NCBI GenBank assembly: GCA_029224185.1
Contig: CM055205.1
Span: 12,909,319 to 12,973,318 of the forward strand
Origin: Karalla daura
Lineage: Eukaryota > Chordata > Actinopteri > Chaetodontiformes > Leiognathidae
Length of the DNA: 64,000 bases
Direction of reading: 5' to 3'
Shown here: positions 47,786-58,171 of the stretch, piece by piece
How positions within the stretch are numbered: position 1 is the stretch's first letter
Layout of the letters: the number at the start of each line of letters is the position of its first letter
Notes under the pieces: generated by a model
Seen by the model: the letters and a program-made list of their open reading frames with translations, nothing else
Databases searched by the model: none
What the model was told of the DNA's origin: nothing
Program-made: the position numbers and the translations under genes

Positions 47786-47787
47786 TA

Positions 47788-47790
<3 letters not shown>

Positions 47791-47822
<32 letters not shown>

Positions 47823-47837
47823 GTGTATGTGTGTGTA
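47791..47837. repeat. (GT)n microsatellite
   Basis: A GT run with one GC and one AT interruption near its 3' end, directly abutting the dispersed repeat upstream. Confidence 0.95.
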
Positions 47838-48974
47838 TAATTTTTTGTCTAAATCCAGTCTTCAGACTGCAGATCCGATACTAATCAATCCATACTTAAC
47901 CTGCAAGATTTCTTTTCGTCCTTTCCAGTTTCCATCCTATCTCTTTTTTGTGTCCCATGTGTCCCTGCCTTTGGCAGGGGTGAGCTATCAACACCTGTCC
48001 CTACCACACATACCGCAGACCATCTGTCCATCATCTCTAATTAACTAAACAGAGGAGAGGAGCCAGAGAACAGCAGATCCATAGCAAATCCCAAAACATG
48101 TTGCTACGCCATTACATCTCGATGTGCCCTATTACATTTGAATCCAAGTCAGCATGACAGAGCAATTAAATGGATGATTTCATGTATATTTCCCGACTCC
48201 AATAGTAACATGATGTGTACTGATGTTACGTGCATGCTCGGTGGCTGACTTTATTTGCCGCTGTTGCTACCTTTAGGACCTCCGCAGGGAAGCCACCTCT
48301 CTAGAGGCTTTGTCATGTCTCTGATACCAGTGAAGCATTTCCTACAAAAGCATTGGCTCTAAAATTTGGCAGCGCCATATAACATTATCCATGGAGATTG
48401 AAATCCCAGCTCCTTCGGCTTGGGATACATTCTGCATCATCCCCCTTTCTTTTACTTTTGCATGTGGGCCTGAATTGGTGAGCAATCTGTGGAAACAGAG
48501 TCCCTGCTTCTCTTTCTTAGCATATCAGTGTGTTATGTTCAAACAATGTTCTTGTCTCCATAATGCGTGGGTAATGGGAACTGTGATTTCATTTTTGTTT
48601 ATTATATTCATAATAAATGAAGACTTTTACCTGTACTACTCATTCACCTCAAATATTGTCCCAGTGCAACAGAAAAAAAAGGTTCTCAAACTAATTTGTT
48701 CAAGTAATGAGGAAATAGCATTAGGCGGTGTGTATATGCAGTACAAGTACCAAATCACTGGATCCAACATGTCTTGCAAGACTCCAGTGTTTACACACAG
48801 GGATGGGGCCACTTAGCACTGAAACACATGAAACACATGACTGTTAAAAAAGTATTTCTATATTGGCTGTGGAACACCTCATTAACCTTCTCTTGGCAGA
48901 GTTTATTTTACTTAGCAGCCCATGAATGTATTGAATTTTTGCTTGCTAATACAAATTGGAAAATATAAATAAGA
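47838..48974. other. non-coding stretch, no gene seen
   Basis: A 141-codon frame (48391-48816) encodes a Phe/Cys/Ile-rich sequence of no recognisable family and lacks convincing splice context. Other frames are short. Confidence 0.55.
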
Positions 48975-49318
48975 AGAGGTGAATGCGTGGCTAGCAATTG
49001 TCCTCACTATAAGAGGGACCTGGGTTCAACTGCCACGTGGGATGCAGGGCCTTTCTGCATGTTCTGCATAGGTTATCTGCAGGATTTTCCAGCAGACATT
49101 TTCAACACTGAAAAATTGCAAATCTACAACTATTCAGGACTTGTTAAATTGCCCCTCAGTTTACAGTAGGTGTGAGAGTAAATGTACATCCTGTGATGGA
49201 CTAGCGACGTGTCCAGGATATATTCCCTCTTTGCCCTTTTGATCTCATGACACTCATGACACCATTAGGAAACATCACGGATAGTACAATGGATGGATGG
49301 GTGGGTAGATGGATGGAG
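48975..49318 (+). repeat. dispersed short repeat, near full length
   Basis: This copy contains most parts in order: GCGTGGCTAGCAATTGTCCTCAC, a B-box-like GGGTTCAACTGCC at 49021, TGCAGGGCCTTTCTGCATGTTCTGCATAGG, a diverged middle with TTAAATTGCCCC, TGTGATGGACTAGCGACGTGTCCAGGATATATTCCC, and an ATGGATGGATGGGTGGGTAGATGGATGG tail. It belongs to the same family as the other fragments. With the next copy (49490-49645, reversed) it forms an inverted pair about 170 bp apart. Confidence 0.8.
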
Positions 49319-49489
49319 GTTGCTGAATATCATACATGTATTATGGAGCCTGCATGCTCTGCTACGTGTGAGCATTCACTGCAGTGCAGACTTTGGATAG
49401 AAGAATGTGCCAACTCACGTGTATAATTTATTTAGCAGAATAATCTCAGTGGTATTTAGTGAAATGTCAAACACAATGCCTCTAGTCCA

Positions 49490-49645
49490 ACACCCACAGG
49501 GAGAAGGCAGGGATTACACCCTGGACAGGGTGCCAGTCCATCGCACCTCCACACAGAAATGCCCTCAGTCTGACCAGGATTCAAACCTGGGACCACTTTG
49601 CTGTGATGAGACAGTGCTACCACTTATATACAGTGTCACCCTCAT
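49490..49645 (-). repeat. dispersed short repeat fragment, inverted relative to 48975
   Basis: The strand shown reads GGATTACACCCTGGACAGGGTGCCAGTCCATCGCACC, then CCACACAGAAATGCCC, CAGGATTCAAACCTGGGACC (reverse complement of a B-box GGTTTGAATCC) and TTGCTGTGATGAGACAGTGCTACCAC. The central portion of the consensus appears deleted. The overlapping 143-codon plus-strand frame (49407-49838) is a by-product. Confidence 0.8.
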
Positions 49646-51864
49646 GGAATTGTTCATTCGTTTCACATCCCAAACGCAAATTTCACAGGAGTATAAACTG
49701 GAAAGGGCAATTCAGCGAGGGCTGCTCACACATCCTTACTTAACACATACAAAAATAGAGCTTCTTAAATGGCCATCAGCTCCATCTCCCAGATCTCATG
49801 CTATATGCGCAAACACATTATCCTCTCTGTATTTTTAGCGGTGCAGGGAGGTGAACATAAATGGTTTTCCCGTGTCCCCCTCACATATTAAATAAAAAAA
49901 GGTTATTTACAGTTCAGTTATAACTCCTTTACCTATTTTTCAACTCTCAATCATGCGAACCAATTACAACAAACACATCCTTACCTGCACATGTGCGTGT
50001 TTGTGTCTGTGTACGTTTGTTGTCATCACATATAACAGTTATCAGTTTTCGGTAAACACAGATTAAATTGCCTTTCTCTCCCAGCTAGCAAATGTCTAAT
50101 TTTGTATTCCTAGCTGTTTGTTTGTGCATTTGGAGGGACAAAACATGTAAAGACTCGAGCGTGTGTTTCCCAGGAGACCTCCACAGGCCCTAATTGCAGT
50201 AGTGTGCTACTCGCTGTGGTTACCAACGGTTACAATCTGTCAGAGGTCTCATTTGTGTTGGTCTACATTGCCATCAAACTGCACGTGCTCTGTGGCAAGC
50301 CAAGGCGCACCGTATCGGATTTGACAGGAGTTCAGACACTCACTAAATAGCTGACTATGGCACAGTTGCTGTGTTTGTTTTGTTTTTTAAGGAGGGATGT
50401 TTACGTGTCTGTGGCTGCCTTTGCAATGCCTCATCCTGGGCTGAAAGTGGTTCAATCAATATGACATTATAACTGTGGTGCACATTGGATCTTGCTGTAT
50501 TCTTCTGCCAAGTGGCAGACACACACAAACACAAGCACACACATGCTTAAGCAGAAGCATTAGCAGGCTCACAGTGTATGTCCTTGACAATAAAGGATCT
50601 TGACTCAGGGATCGGTCCATTATGCAACATTTCTCTCAGAGGGATGCTTTTGGTTCCACTTCTTTAACTTAAACAGCCGCAGAAAGCTCCTCTGCATATA
50701 GAAAAATATGCTTTTGGGAAGCAAGAGAAAGACACTTTCATTCCCTTTGGCTCTTGACTCTACCCAGACTCACAGGTGATGTCAGGTGAGTGGACAGAAC
50801 CACCTGAACATGCATCATTGATCTCATTTGAACTTTTGGACATCAATAAAAATATAAGGCTATTTATAAGATTTTACTATACCACTCACATGCATGCATT
50901 CTGTTGGATGTTGGCCTCAAATGACCAATGTGCAATTATTATTATGCATCATTTGCCTTCCTCATTAGCTGCAAATATGGTGTTTCACACCAGAAAATGT
51001 TCTGTAGCTTCCAGCTGTGTTACCATCTCAATGACCAGTTTCCAAGCTGTATCTATTTGTAACATTATATATGTATTGCTTTTTGATAGATAAATTGAAT
51101 TATTAGAGCATACAAACTAATATAAACTGATACACAATAATATCCCTTTGCTTCCTTAGTTAATTTGCTCAACAACATACTGTTTTGTGTGCATGTGTAT
51201 GTCAGTATTCCAGTATGCTGTTGTGTTTGTGCTTATGTAATTGTCTGGGTGTCCTTATCTGACCCACTCACACAGCCACAGCTCTGGTTTGTTCTTTTGT
51301 TACTAGCGCATGAGCATTAGATTCCTCACAGTCCACACTTTGGCTCCACTTTATTTCCTATTTGAGCTCCATTATCTGACATTTTCATTGTTAGACACTT
51401 AGGGAATAGAATAGGCTGAAGTCTGTACACTGTCTGAAACATGACAGCAACATAAACGCCTGTTCACACAGAATCCTCTGTATTGTTTACCTGTTAGCTT
51501 GAGCAATAGAGGCTTTCTACAGGCCCGGGAAAGATCGATTCAATCACATTTCCGGAGTTAACGTTTAAGTGGTAGAGAAGGTTTGGAAATTGCTCTTCTA
51601 AACACAGGCGCCACACTAAAATAACAAGACTGACTCCTTTGTCATTGATGCAGATCTTTACATAAATGAATAAATAAATAAAGCAGCTGTTTAATTCCAG
51701 ATAATGTAACTGATTAAGAAAACCTTTACACTGTGCACATACAGTGCCCTTACTGTATGATTATTCTCCATTTTCACACAGTGTACATAGTGTAAAACAC
51801 TAGATTTGGATGCTTTCATGGAGTTTCATTGTGTCTCTTTTTGTTTTTTTGTGTTTGTGTGTAG
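49646..51864. other. unique non-coding DNA
   Basis: No gene is recognisable. A balanced, repeat-free block at 50160-50350 contains GTTACCAACGGTTAC (a MYB-like or X-box-like inverted motif near 50219). A GAATAAATAAATAAATAAAG string is at 51667-51683. The last 35 bp (T/G-rich, ending in GTGTGTAG) form the putative acceptor of the exon candidate at 51865. Confidence 0.5.
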
Positions 51865-52009
51865 AACATTCTGCTTGCCCGGCGCTGTGCCCGCCACAAG
51901 GTTAATGTATACGCAGATAATGGAGATGATGTTCTGGAAAGCTTCCTCACTTCTGTCGGGGAATCGCAACTACATTACATTACAGAGCTCATCAGCATGA
52001 TGGAACAAG
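51865..52009 (+). CDS. best candidate coding exon (unassigned protein)
   Basis: A long T-rich tract (51836-51860) ends in TAG at 51862-51864, a strong acceptor context. The following frame is open for 48 codons with ordinary protein composition: it begins NILLARRCARHKVNVY, continues with an acidic NGDDVLE stretch and ends in an amphipathic ITELISMMEQ. At 52009/52010 a GT (CAAG|GTCCTT) could act as a weak donor. Otherwise the frame stops at TAA 52015-52017, making it a possible terminal exon ending in Gly-Pro. It starts with an AAC codon, so an upstream phase-0 donor would be needed; the candidate at 14127-14222 ends in phase 1 and does not fit directly. A second, less protein-like frame also crosses the segment. 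I do not recognise the family. Cross-species alignment or RNA evidence would settle it. Confidence 0.35.
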
Positions 52010-53044
52010 GTCCTTAACATCTCTTTACAGCATGTACCTTCCTTCACACACAGACACACACACACACAGACATACACACACACCTTGACACACACTTCTA
52101 CCTCTTAACAGATTGACAGCACGGTGCTGACCCACTTATGGGCTTTCACTGTATTCTCTCCGGCACCCACATTACCCACAACCCCACAGGTTCAGTCCTA
52201 TGTAGAACAGTTAACCTTGCACCTATTTAACCTCAAGTGCTGCATACAAAATGCTGTCTCACCTTAACATGTTTCACTTGTCAGCATGAGCTGCTTTTAC
52301 ATTCAGCAGGCCTGGATTCCATGTCACTAAATGGCACTAATCACAGCAGAATACAATAATGATTTTTAACAGTTGCTCATAATACACAAGCAATGAGGTG
52401 TTCATCGTGCAAATGGTCACAGCTGAAAAATAGAATTAAAAATGGATTTCTTCATAAATATATGATTACCATGGATATCATCCAAGAACAAAGGATAAAA
52501 TTATTGTTAAAATTGATTTTTCATATAGGATTTTTTTATATAGTATATATAGGCAACAAATACAATTCAGTAATTGACAAAATGACAATCTGGAGATGGT
52601 AATTAAGGTATGTAATATAAAATTGATTGAGAAAGTAATAATAATTTGTCCAAAGTGTATCGGAAAAAGTTCAGCTAATTAACATTCTATATACATAAAA
52701 ATATGTAAAATATGTTTTCCCATGGAGGACAAATCCCTGAACTTTGTTGCCATCTACGATCTTGCTTACCAAAGGATTACAGCTCTCAGTGTAATGCATT
52801 CAATGCTTACTTTTGTGCTGAAGGACACTCGGCCATTCCCCACCATGGGCGCGCCTTGGGCAGAATAATGGGAATGCCAGTGGGCATCAATGCCCCCAGC
52901 TGCCCCTGAGGTTCTGCCCTCCCCAGGGACAGACGGTATCAAATGGTCACATATGAGCAGATGGAAAATATATAAGAGGGGAATGGACGAGCGGAGAATG
53001 CTTGCTCTGCAAATCTATGAATGTGTAAGGGAGGAAATTGAAAA

Positions 53045-53048
<4 letters not shown>
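52010..53048. other. non-coding stretch with a CA-rich segment
   Basis: CA-rich interrupted repeats lie at 52044-52083. A very AT-rich segment spans 52420-52710. The sequence at 52712-52930 is more GC-balanced, with a 65-codon frame I do not recognise and a GGCGCGCC site near 52849. Confidence 0.55.

Positions 53049-53080
<32 letters not shown>
53049..53080. repeat. (GA)16 microsatellite
   Basis: A perfect GA run. Opposing frames of 110 and 114 codons (Glu-Arg and Ser-Leu repeats) are artefacts. Confidence 0.97.
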
Positions 53081-53082
<2 letters not shown>

Positions 53083-55657
53083 CAAGAATAGAGGAAAAAT
53101 ACATGGAAAATGAAAATGAGAGGCCGGGTAAGAAAGTCACAAGAATAGAGACAAAGTGGTCCTGCGCGTCATCTGTTTTCATATTTTTATGCTGTCCGGA
53201 TGTATCGAGGCGTAGGCACTGATCATGATCGGATGGGCGCTCAGAAGGAGGATCATCTCCCAGGATGTACAGGCCCGTCTCCATTCTCCACCCCTTCTTC
53301 CTCCCTCTTGCTCTCCCATCCGTGATGAAGCTGAATTGTCTCCTAACTGAACAGAGCACTGCTCATTTTTCAATGCCGCTCTCCCTTTACTGCAAAGTTC
53401 CAAGGGAATCCTCTCATGCTTGTTCCATATTAGATGACACTCTTAATCCAATTTGGTTGGAAGTATGTTCCCTTGCTCTTCTGCATCCCTTTCTATTAAT
53501 AGTGTGTATAATGGCCCGTGTGTGTGCATGCATGTGTGTGTACTGGACTCCATTTGCATGTGCAAATTTGTGTGGGCACGGGCAGATGTGTGTCATGTCT
53601 TTGCAGTGATTAGCTTTCGCTGCCGGGTCTCCCAGGACTTGTGCTACACTGTGTGTTCTGCTTGCCAAGCACGGTTAAAACTACGCTCAAACTCCCAGCA
53701 CTGTGCCACGGTGGGAAAAGAAATGAGTTTTTCTCTGCTGATTTGTTGTGAAAGGGGAGCAAACGGACACACTGTTATGGTTCTACTGCAGCAGTCAAGG
53801 TGCATTGCCGTAGGGTGTTTCTCACTGCAGGGCAAAAAGACCAAACTTTTAGCCAAGGTCAGCTTTGGATCATTTACAAAGAGTGGATGAGATCGAATTT
53901 GAAAAATCCACTATAAAATAATGATTCATAAATCTTGTTTTGAGCTTTATGCAAACTCAGTCTGATTCGTGCGTAGCTTCTTGGCATAGGTCTCAAGTAC
54001 TATGAATTGCAAAAAGAAAACAAGAATCTAATGAAAAAGGGTACAAAATTAGTCTTTGGATATAAATTAATGTCAGATTTAGATTTTTTTTAGATTTTAG
54101 ATTTTTTTTACATAAATCAATCGATACCTTGGTTCTAAGCTTAAATACACCCATAAAAATACATTTTTGCTACAAGCTCATGAACTCACATTGTTCTGCA
54201 GCAAGAACTCAATTAAACCTGACCTTTTTTGTGATGGAATTGCTGACAAATTTGACAACCAGTGTCCTACATGAATCATTAATAGGGGGGTCACTGAGGC
54301 TGCCCTGCTTGTTTTGATTAGTCTATTTTCTCTCATCCAGCTCCAGGGCCCTCCACCTTTTCTTATTCCCCTTGGGTCCCCAGAGGATTCCAAAAGCTTC
54401 ACAGCACAGGGCAGCACCATCCCGTCTGATCGTAGTTTAATATTTCTGTTTTGTTTTTTTTTTTAGTCTGTAACAAGTCGAGCAAATGTGGCAAATCCAC
54501 TGGATCACTTTAGTTTACATTGTAGCCTGCTGTTTGGACATGCTCTAATCAGGCTCAGTCAGAGGAGATTTTGAGAGCAGGGAGTCCTCAAAAAGTGTCT
54601 GTGGTAAAAAAAGGGCAAAAAATAATAAGACTTGCTCATTTCACAGTGGCTCCCTCTTAGAGGTTTGTCTGTGGGGGGAAAAAGGAAGATACTGCCTTGT
54701 GAATGTTATACCCTGCCTAAATTGATTTTGGTTTGGGTTGAAGGTTTTATCAAAGCTTCTAATCCTCAGAGGAAAGGATAAGTCTAATCGGAATGTTGTT
54801 TTTTTTTGTTAGGATTAGTGGCTGCAAGCCTCTTCCTCTCATTCTCTTATTCTTGCTTGTCCCATGTACAGTTTTTTTTTATATTTTTCCCTCACTCTTG
54901 TGCATTTTGCCTCCTTTCATCTGCTTGTAAATATGATCCTTTTGTTTCTCTTTCTTTGCTTCCTTTTAGTATTACTTCACAAAGTGTATGGAGTTTGTGT
55001 AAAGTGCTTTTTCATTATGCATGTCTGCCGGCTGCTTTAATCTCTGAACTGTTTAGAGCTTTTTGTATGTTTGAACCAGGTCATCTTTTTTCCCCACTCC
55101 CACCTCACTGTCTGCCCTTGCCCCGTCTCCTCCACACCACCCACTTTCTCAGCCTGAGTCTGGATAATTCATCAATGAACTGCTGCATTTTTTTCCATTT
55201 ATCCATTACACCCACTCTTATGAATCCTGTGTTGTATGTCTTCTCTTCCTCCTTGGTTCCTCAGGAAATAGTGTGTGCAGCCCGTATGGGCAAAGACCAT
55301 TTAGCTGTAATGTCTTTCTAATAAGCTGGGAACAAGCTCTTTATGGAGCTGTATAATAATATCTCGGTGCCCATGTCAAAAGGGTAACCTGTATTCAGTC
55401 ACTTTATAAGGCTTGGATATTGAGAATGCTGGTGAATTGACGACAGCGAAGACGTACATGTAAAATACCTGCAGATATCAGGTAGTTCTGACTGCATAGT
55501 CTAGTGTAAAATATCACCATTCTTCTGTAAGCTCTTCTGTAATAGCTCTTAACATGTTTGTTTTATGCACCCTTTGTTTAATTTGGTGTGAAGTGTGCAA
55601 GACTGACATCATCTGGTTGTGTATACAGTGATGCAGTTCTTGTGTTGATAAACACAT
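53081..55657. other. non-coding stretch, no gene seen
   Basis: Frames up to 171 codons occur (54806-55321, Ser/Leu/Phe/Cys-rich because the plus strand is T/C-rich; 53453-53890, 145 codons). Neither shows a known domain. A tandem TTAGATTTTTTT-type run lies at 54072-54111. I see no mobile element. Confidence 0.55.
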
Positions 55658-55730
55658 GATGCAATGCATATGCATGCATCTTTAAGCACCCATTGCATGC
55701 TTAAAGATGATGTATATTGTGATGCAATGC
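55658..55730. other. perfect 12-bp hairpin flanked by 10-bp direct repeats
   Basis: CATCTTTAAGCA (55677-55688) and TGCTTAAAGATG (55698-55709) are exact reverse complements with a 9-nt loop. The decamer GATGCAATGC occurs exactly at 55658-55667 and 55721-55730, flanking the hairpin. It lacks a trailing U-run, and bacterial-type termination is not relevant here. It could be a small fold-back insertion, an RNA hairpin or coincidence. Total length is too short to claim a microRNA precursor. Confidence 0.5.
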
Positions 55731-56699
55731 CATGTTTTAGTGCAACACATAACAATGGCATTAATATTTACATTTTGCGTCTTGCACATCTTGCTCAGGC
55801 TACAGAAAAGATCTAGATAAAAACCACAAGGATTTTTATTTTTCCTCATTTTGAGGAAAAGATAAGTAACTGCTTTGAATCTCAACTGTGTGAGCATTGA
55901 AGCACCTCTAATTAGAAGAGATTGACCTGAAATGAAGCAAACCCTCATAGAATGAAGCCTCTTGGAAAAATAAGTAAAATGTCAGGTCTAGAGCTGATGA
56001 GATATAACTGTTCCATCAAACATGTTTCATTCATTTCAGAGTACATGCACTATACTCTATTTAGGCATCAAGTTCATGTTAAAGCTCTGTTTTTTGGGTT
56101 TGTGACTACATGACATTAAAATAAAACAGCAGGTACATCAATTGTCATTTTCTTTAACATTGTGTAGTTGATCAGGCTCCATGATTTCACTGTGGCAGGG
56201 CAGTCGAGAACAGCTCTGGATTTCCAGGCAATCATTTTATTGAGAAGCAGATAAGCAATACTTGCAGCAACCCGTTTGTCTTTAAGCTGCCAAAGTAAGC
56301 AATAACACGTAGCAACAACAGATAATCATTTTCCTGTGGAAACACGATTTGTCATTGCTGAAACCAACGATACACCTCTCGAGAAATTGCACCACATTTA
56401 TTTCAGTTCACATTTACTGGCAGCCTCAGCTTCTTGGTATGAATTCTTGTTTGATTTAGCAGGCTTTGTGCAGAAATTTATTTTCATATGCTGAGTTTTG
56501 AGAAATTTGGCTCAAGAAAGAGTTTATTATACTGTGACACAGCCATACACAACCTGAGGATGCCAGGTTTTTCCCCTCTTCCAGCAAAGACAGAGGAATG
56601 ATAGAATCATCTGAAAACTTGATAGAATGACATTTATTACCGCCAACTGTGCTCTGCTTTGATGTTTTTTCCCCTCCCAAAGCTTCAAACAAAACAACG
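55731..56699. other. non-coding stretch, no gene seen
   Basis: Unique DNA with frames of 88 codons or less and nothing recognisable. Confidence 0.6.
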
Positions 56700-57180
56700 C
56701 AGGGCTGAGTAATGACGCACTGTCATGTCAATTTAGGTGACACATTGTGCTATTATAATGATATAATCACAAACCATCACACAATTCATATTTATCTGCC
56801 AAGATAGCAGCAAAGCTTTACATTCCCTACCCCTCACCCCTTTAGTGTGGCATAATCCAGAAAATCACTTGAGCGGATTATTTCCAATCCAATTATGGTT
56901 CATAATCTGAGCCTAGAAAGTGTTCTTGTGTCTCTGTGTGTCTGACTGCAAGACGGCTCAGTTATCTAAACTGCATGTTCTGCACAACCCTGGAGTGGGC
57001 GGTGAAACAATTAGAGCACCAGCAAACATTATTTAAAAGAAGCCACCTGGTAGGCCTTAATAATCGAAGGCAATTACACCTGCATGCTCAAAATTACATG
57101 GCAACTCTTACACTGCCAATAACTGTATGGGAACTTATTAACAAGAGGAGAAAGTACCCTCAGTATTAATGTGTATTTTG
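56700..57180. other. repeat-free block with inverted TAATCC pair, possible enhancer
   Basis: TAATCC at 56853-56858 and GGATTA at 56875-56880 form an inverted pair of OTX/PITX-type (K50 homeodomain) cores 16 bp apart. Further ATTATAATG, CAATTATGG and CATAATCTG motifs are close by. The 250 bp after it (56930-57180) is also free of repeats, with CAATTAGAGCACC and TTAATAATCG motifs. The overlapping 77-codon frame is not recognisable. Enhancer function is inference from motif content. Confidence 0.25.
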
Positions 57181-58087
57181 TCGTGAATGTTGACCCCGAT
57201 TCAAAGGACACAAATACACCGACAGCTAGAATTTGGAGGCATTTCATATGTTGTTCTATGGATGCATGTTATGTAAGTGGTTCTTTCATTTGACATGGAA
57301 AGGAAAATAGCAGTTAGCACATTAACTGGCCCTGACTTGAAACTACTTGCGGAAAGTACTCGTGGGATGAGTGGAATGGATACCCCCCATCTCCACTGAT
57401 AGGTAATCTCACAACTAAAAGAGTGTTTTGCCTTGCGAAACATGAAAGGTGTTCAGACAGGACATAAAAGAAAAAAAGAAACTAAATAAACCAACTATGT
57501 AAAAAAAGGCATACATAAATGGGATGTAAAGATAAAAAGGAAGATGAAAGCAAGCTAAAACAGAATAAGACAGACTACATAACTGCGGTGGCAGTGCAAA
57601 ATATGACTAACAGTCTTAAATGGAATTACATAGGCAGATACTGTATGTGGTGGACTGTGGCTGACTTTGTGGTGCAAACTTCAATTCAACTTTAATTCCT
57701 TTAATGCTTGATCACAGGAAAATATATTGTCTTCATATAAATGTTCAGGTTAACCATCTGACTTTAACACCTCTTCAAGGTCAGCATCCTTGTGCATAAG
57801 GTTAGTCACTGCTATTGAATGCACAATTCAGCTGTTAATAACCATAGAGCATGCATACATTTGTTTCCCATCACTACCAATGATTTTTGTGGGGTACATG
57901 TTTAAGAGAAGAGGCCTGTGAAGACAGCACTGAGCGGTACTAATTTCTCATCATGTGTGTTCAGATGTGTAATACCTAATTGATGCGGTTAAACTCTCGT
58001 CAGCACTGCGGTAGATGTTTTCAGTGCAGCTTAAACACGTGAAAATAGAATAAGTGAAATTACAGCTCCACTTATAGCTTTAAATGG
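57181..58087. other. non-coding stretch, no gene seen
   Basis: AT-rich unique DNA with A-rich strings (57470-57540). No feature is recognisable. Confidence 0.6.
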
Positions 58088-58097
58088 ACACACACAT

Positions 58098-58169
<72 letters not shown>
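58088..58169. repeat. long (CA)n microsatellite
   Basis: An interrupted start (ACACACACATACG) is followed by an uninterrupted CA run from 58101 to 58169, about 34 units. It is the second longest in the window. Confidence 0.98.

Positions 58170-58171
<2 letters not shown>

Noticed and set aside
49021..49033. B-box-like GGGTTCAACTGCC, and reversed GGATTCAAACCTGGG at 49578, as possible tRNA genes
   Set aside because: Neither has a cloverleaf or acceptor stem around it. Both are parts of dispersed repeat copies.
49407..49838. 143-codon frame including a QDSNLGP string
   Set aside because: This is a translation of the reversed dispersed repeat at 49490-49645, not a gene.
53453..53890. 145-codon frame with several Cys residues and a TTTGCAG acceptor-like string at 53600-53606
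   Set aside because: Cys spacing fits no zinc-binding or secreted family I know, and there is no donor at the 3' end. The N-terminal part lies in GTGTGTGCATG low complexity.
54806..55321. 171-codon plus-strand frame, hydrophobic and rich in Ser, Leu, Phe and Cys
   Set aside because: The composition follows from the T/C-rich plus strand. There is no domain, no membrane topology of a known family and no splice context.
55677..55709. Hairpin as a microRNA precursor
   Set aside because: The stem is only 12 bp. Precursors need roughly 22 bp or more of paired arm, and flanking sequence does not extend the pairing convincingly.
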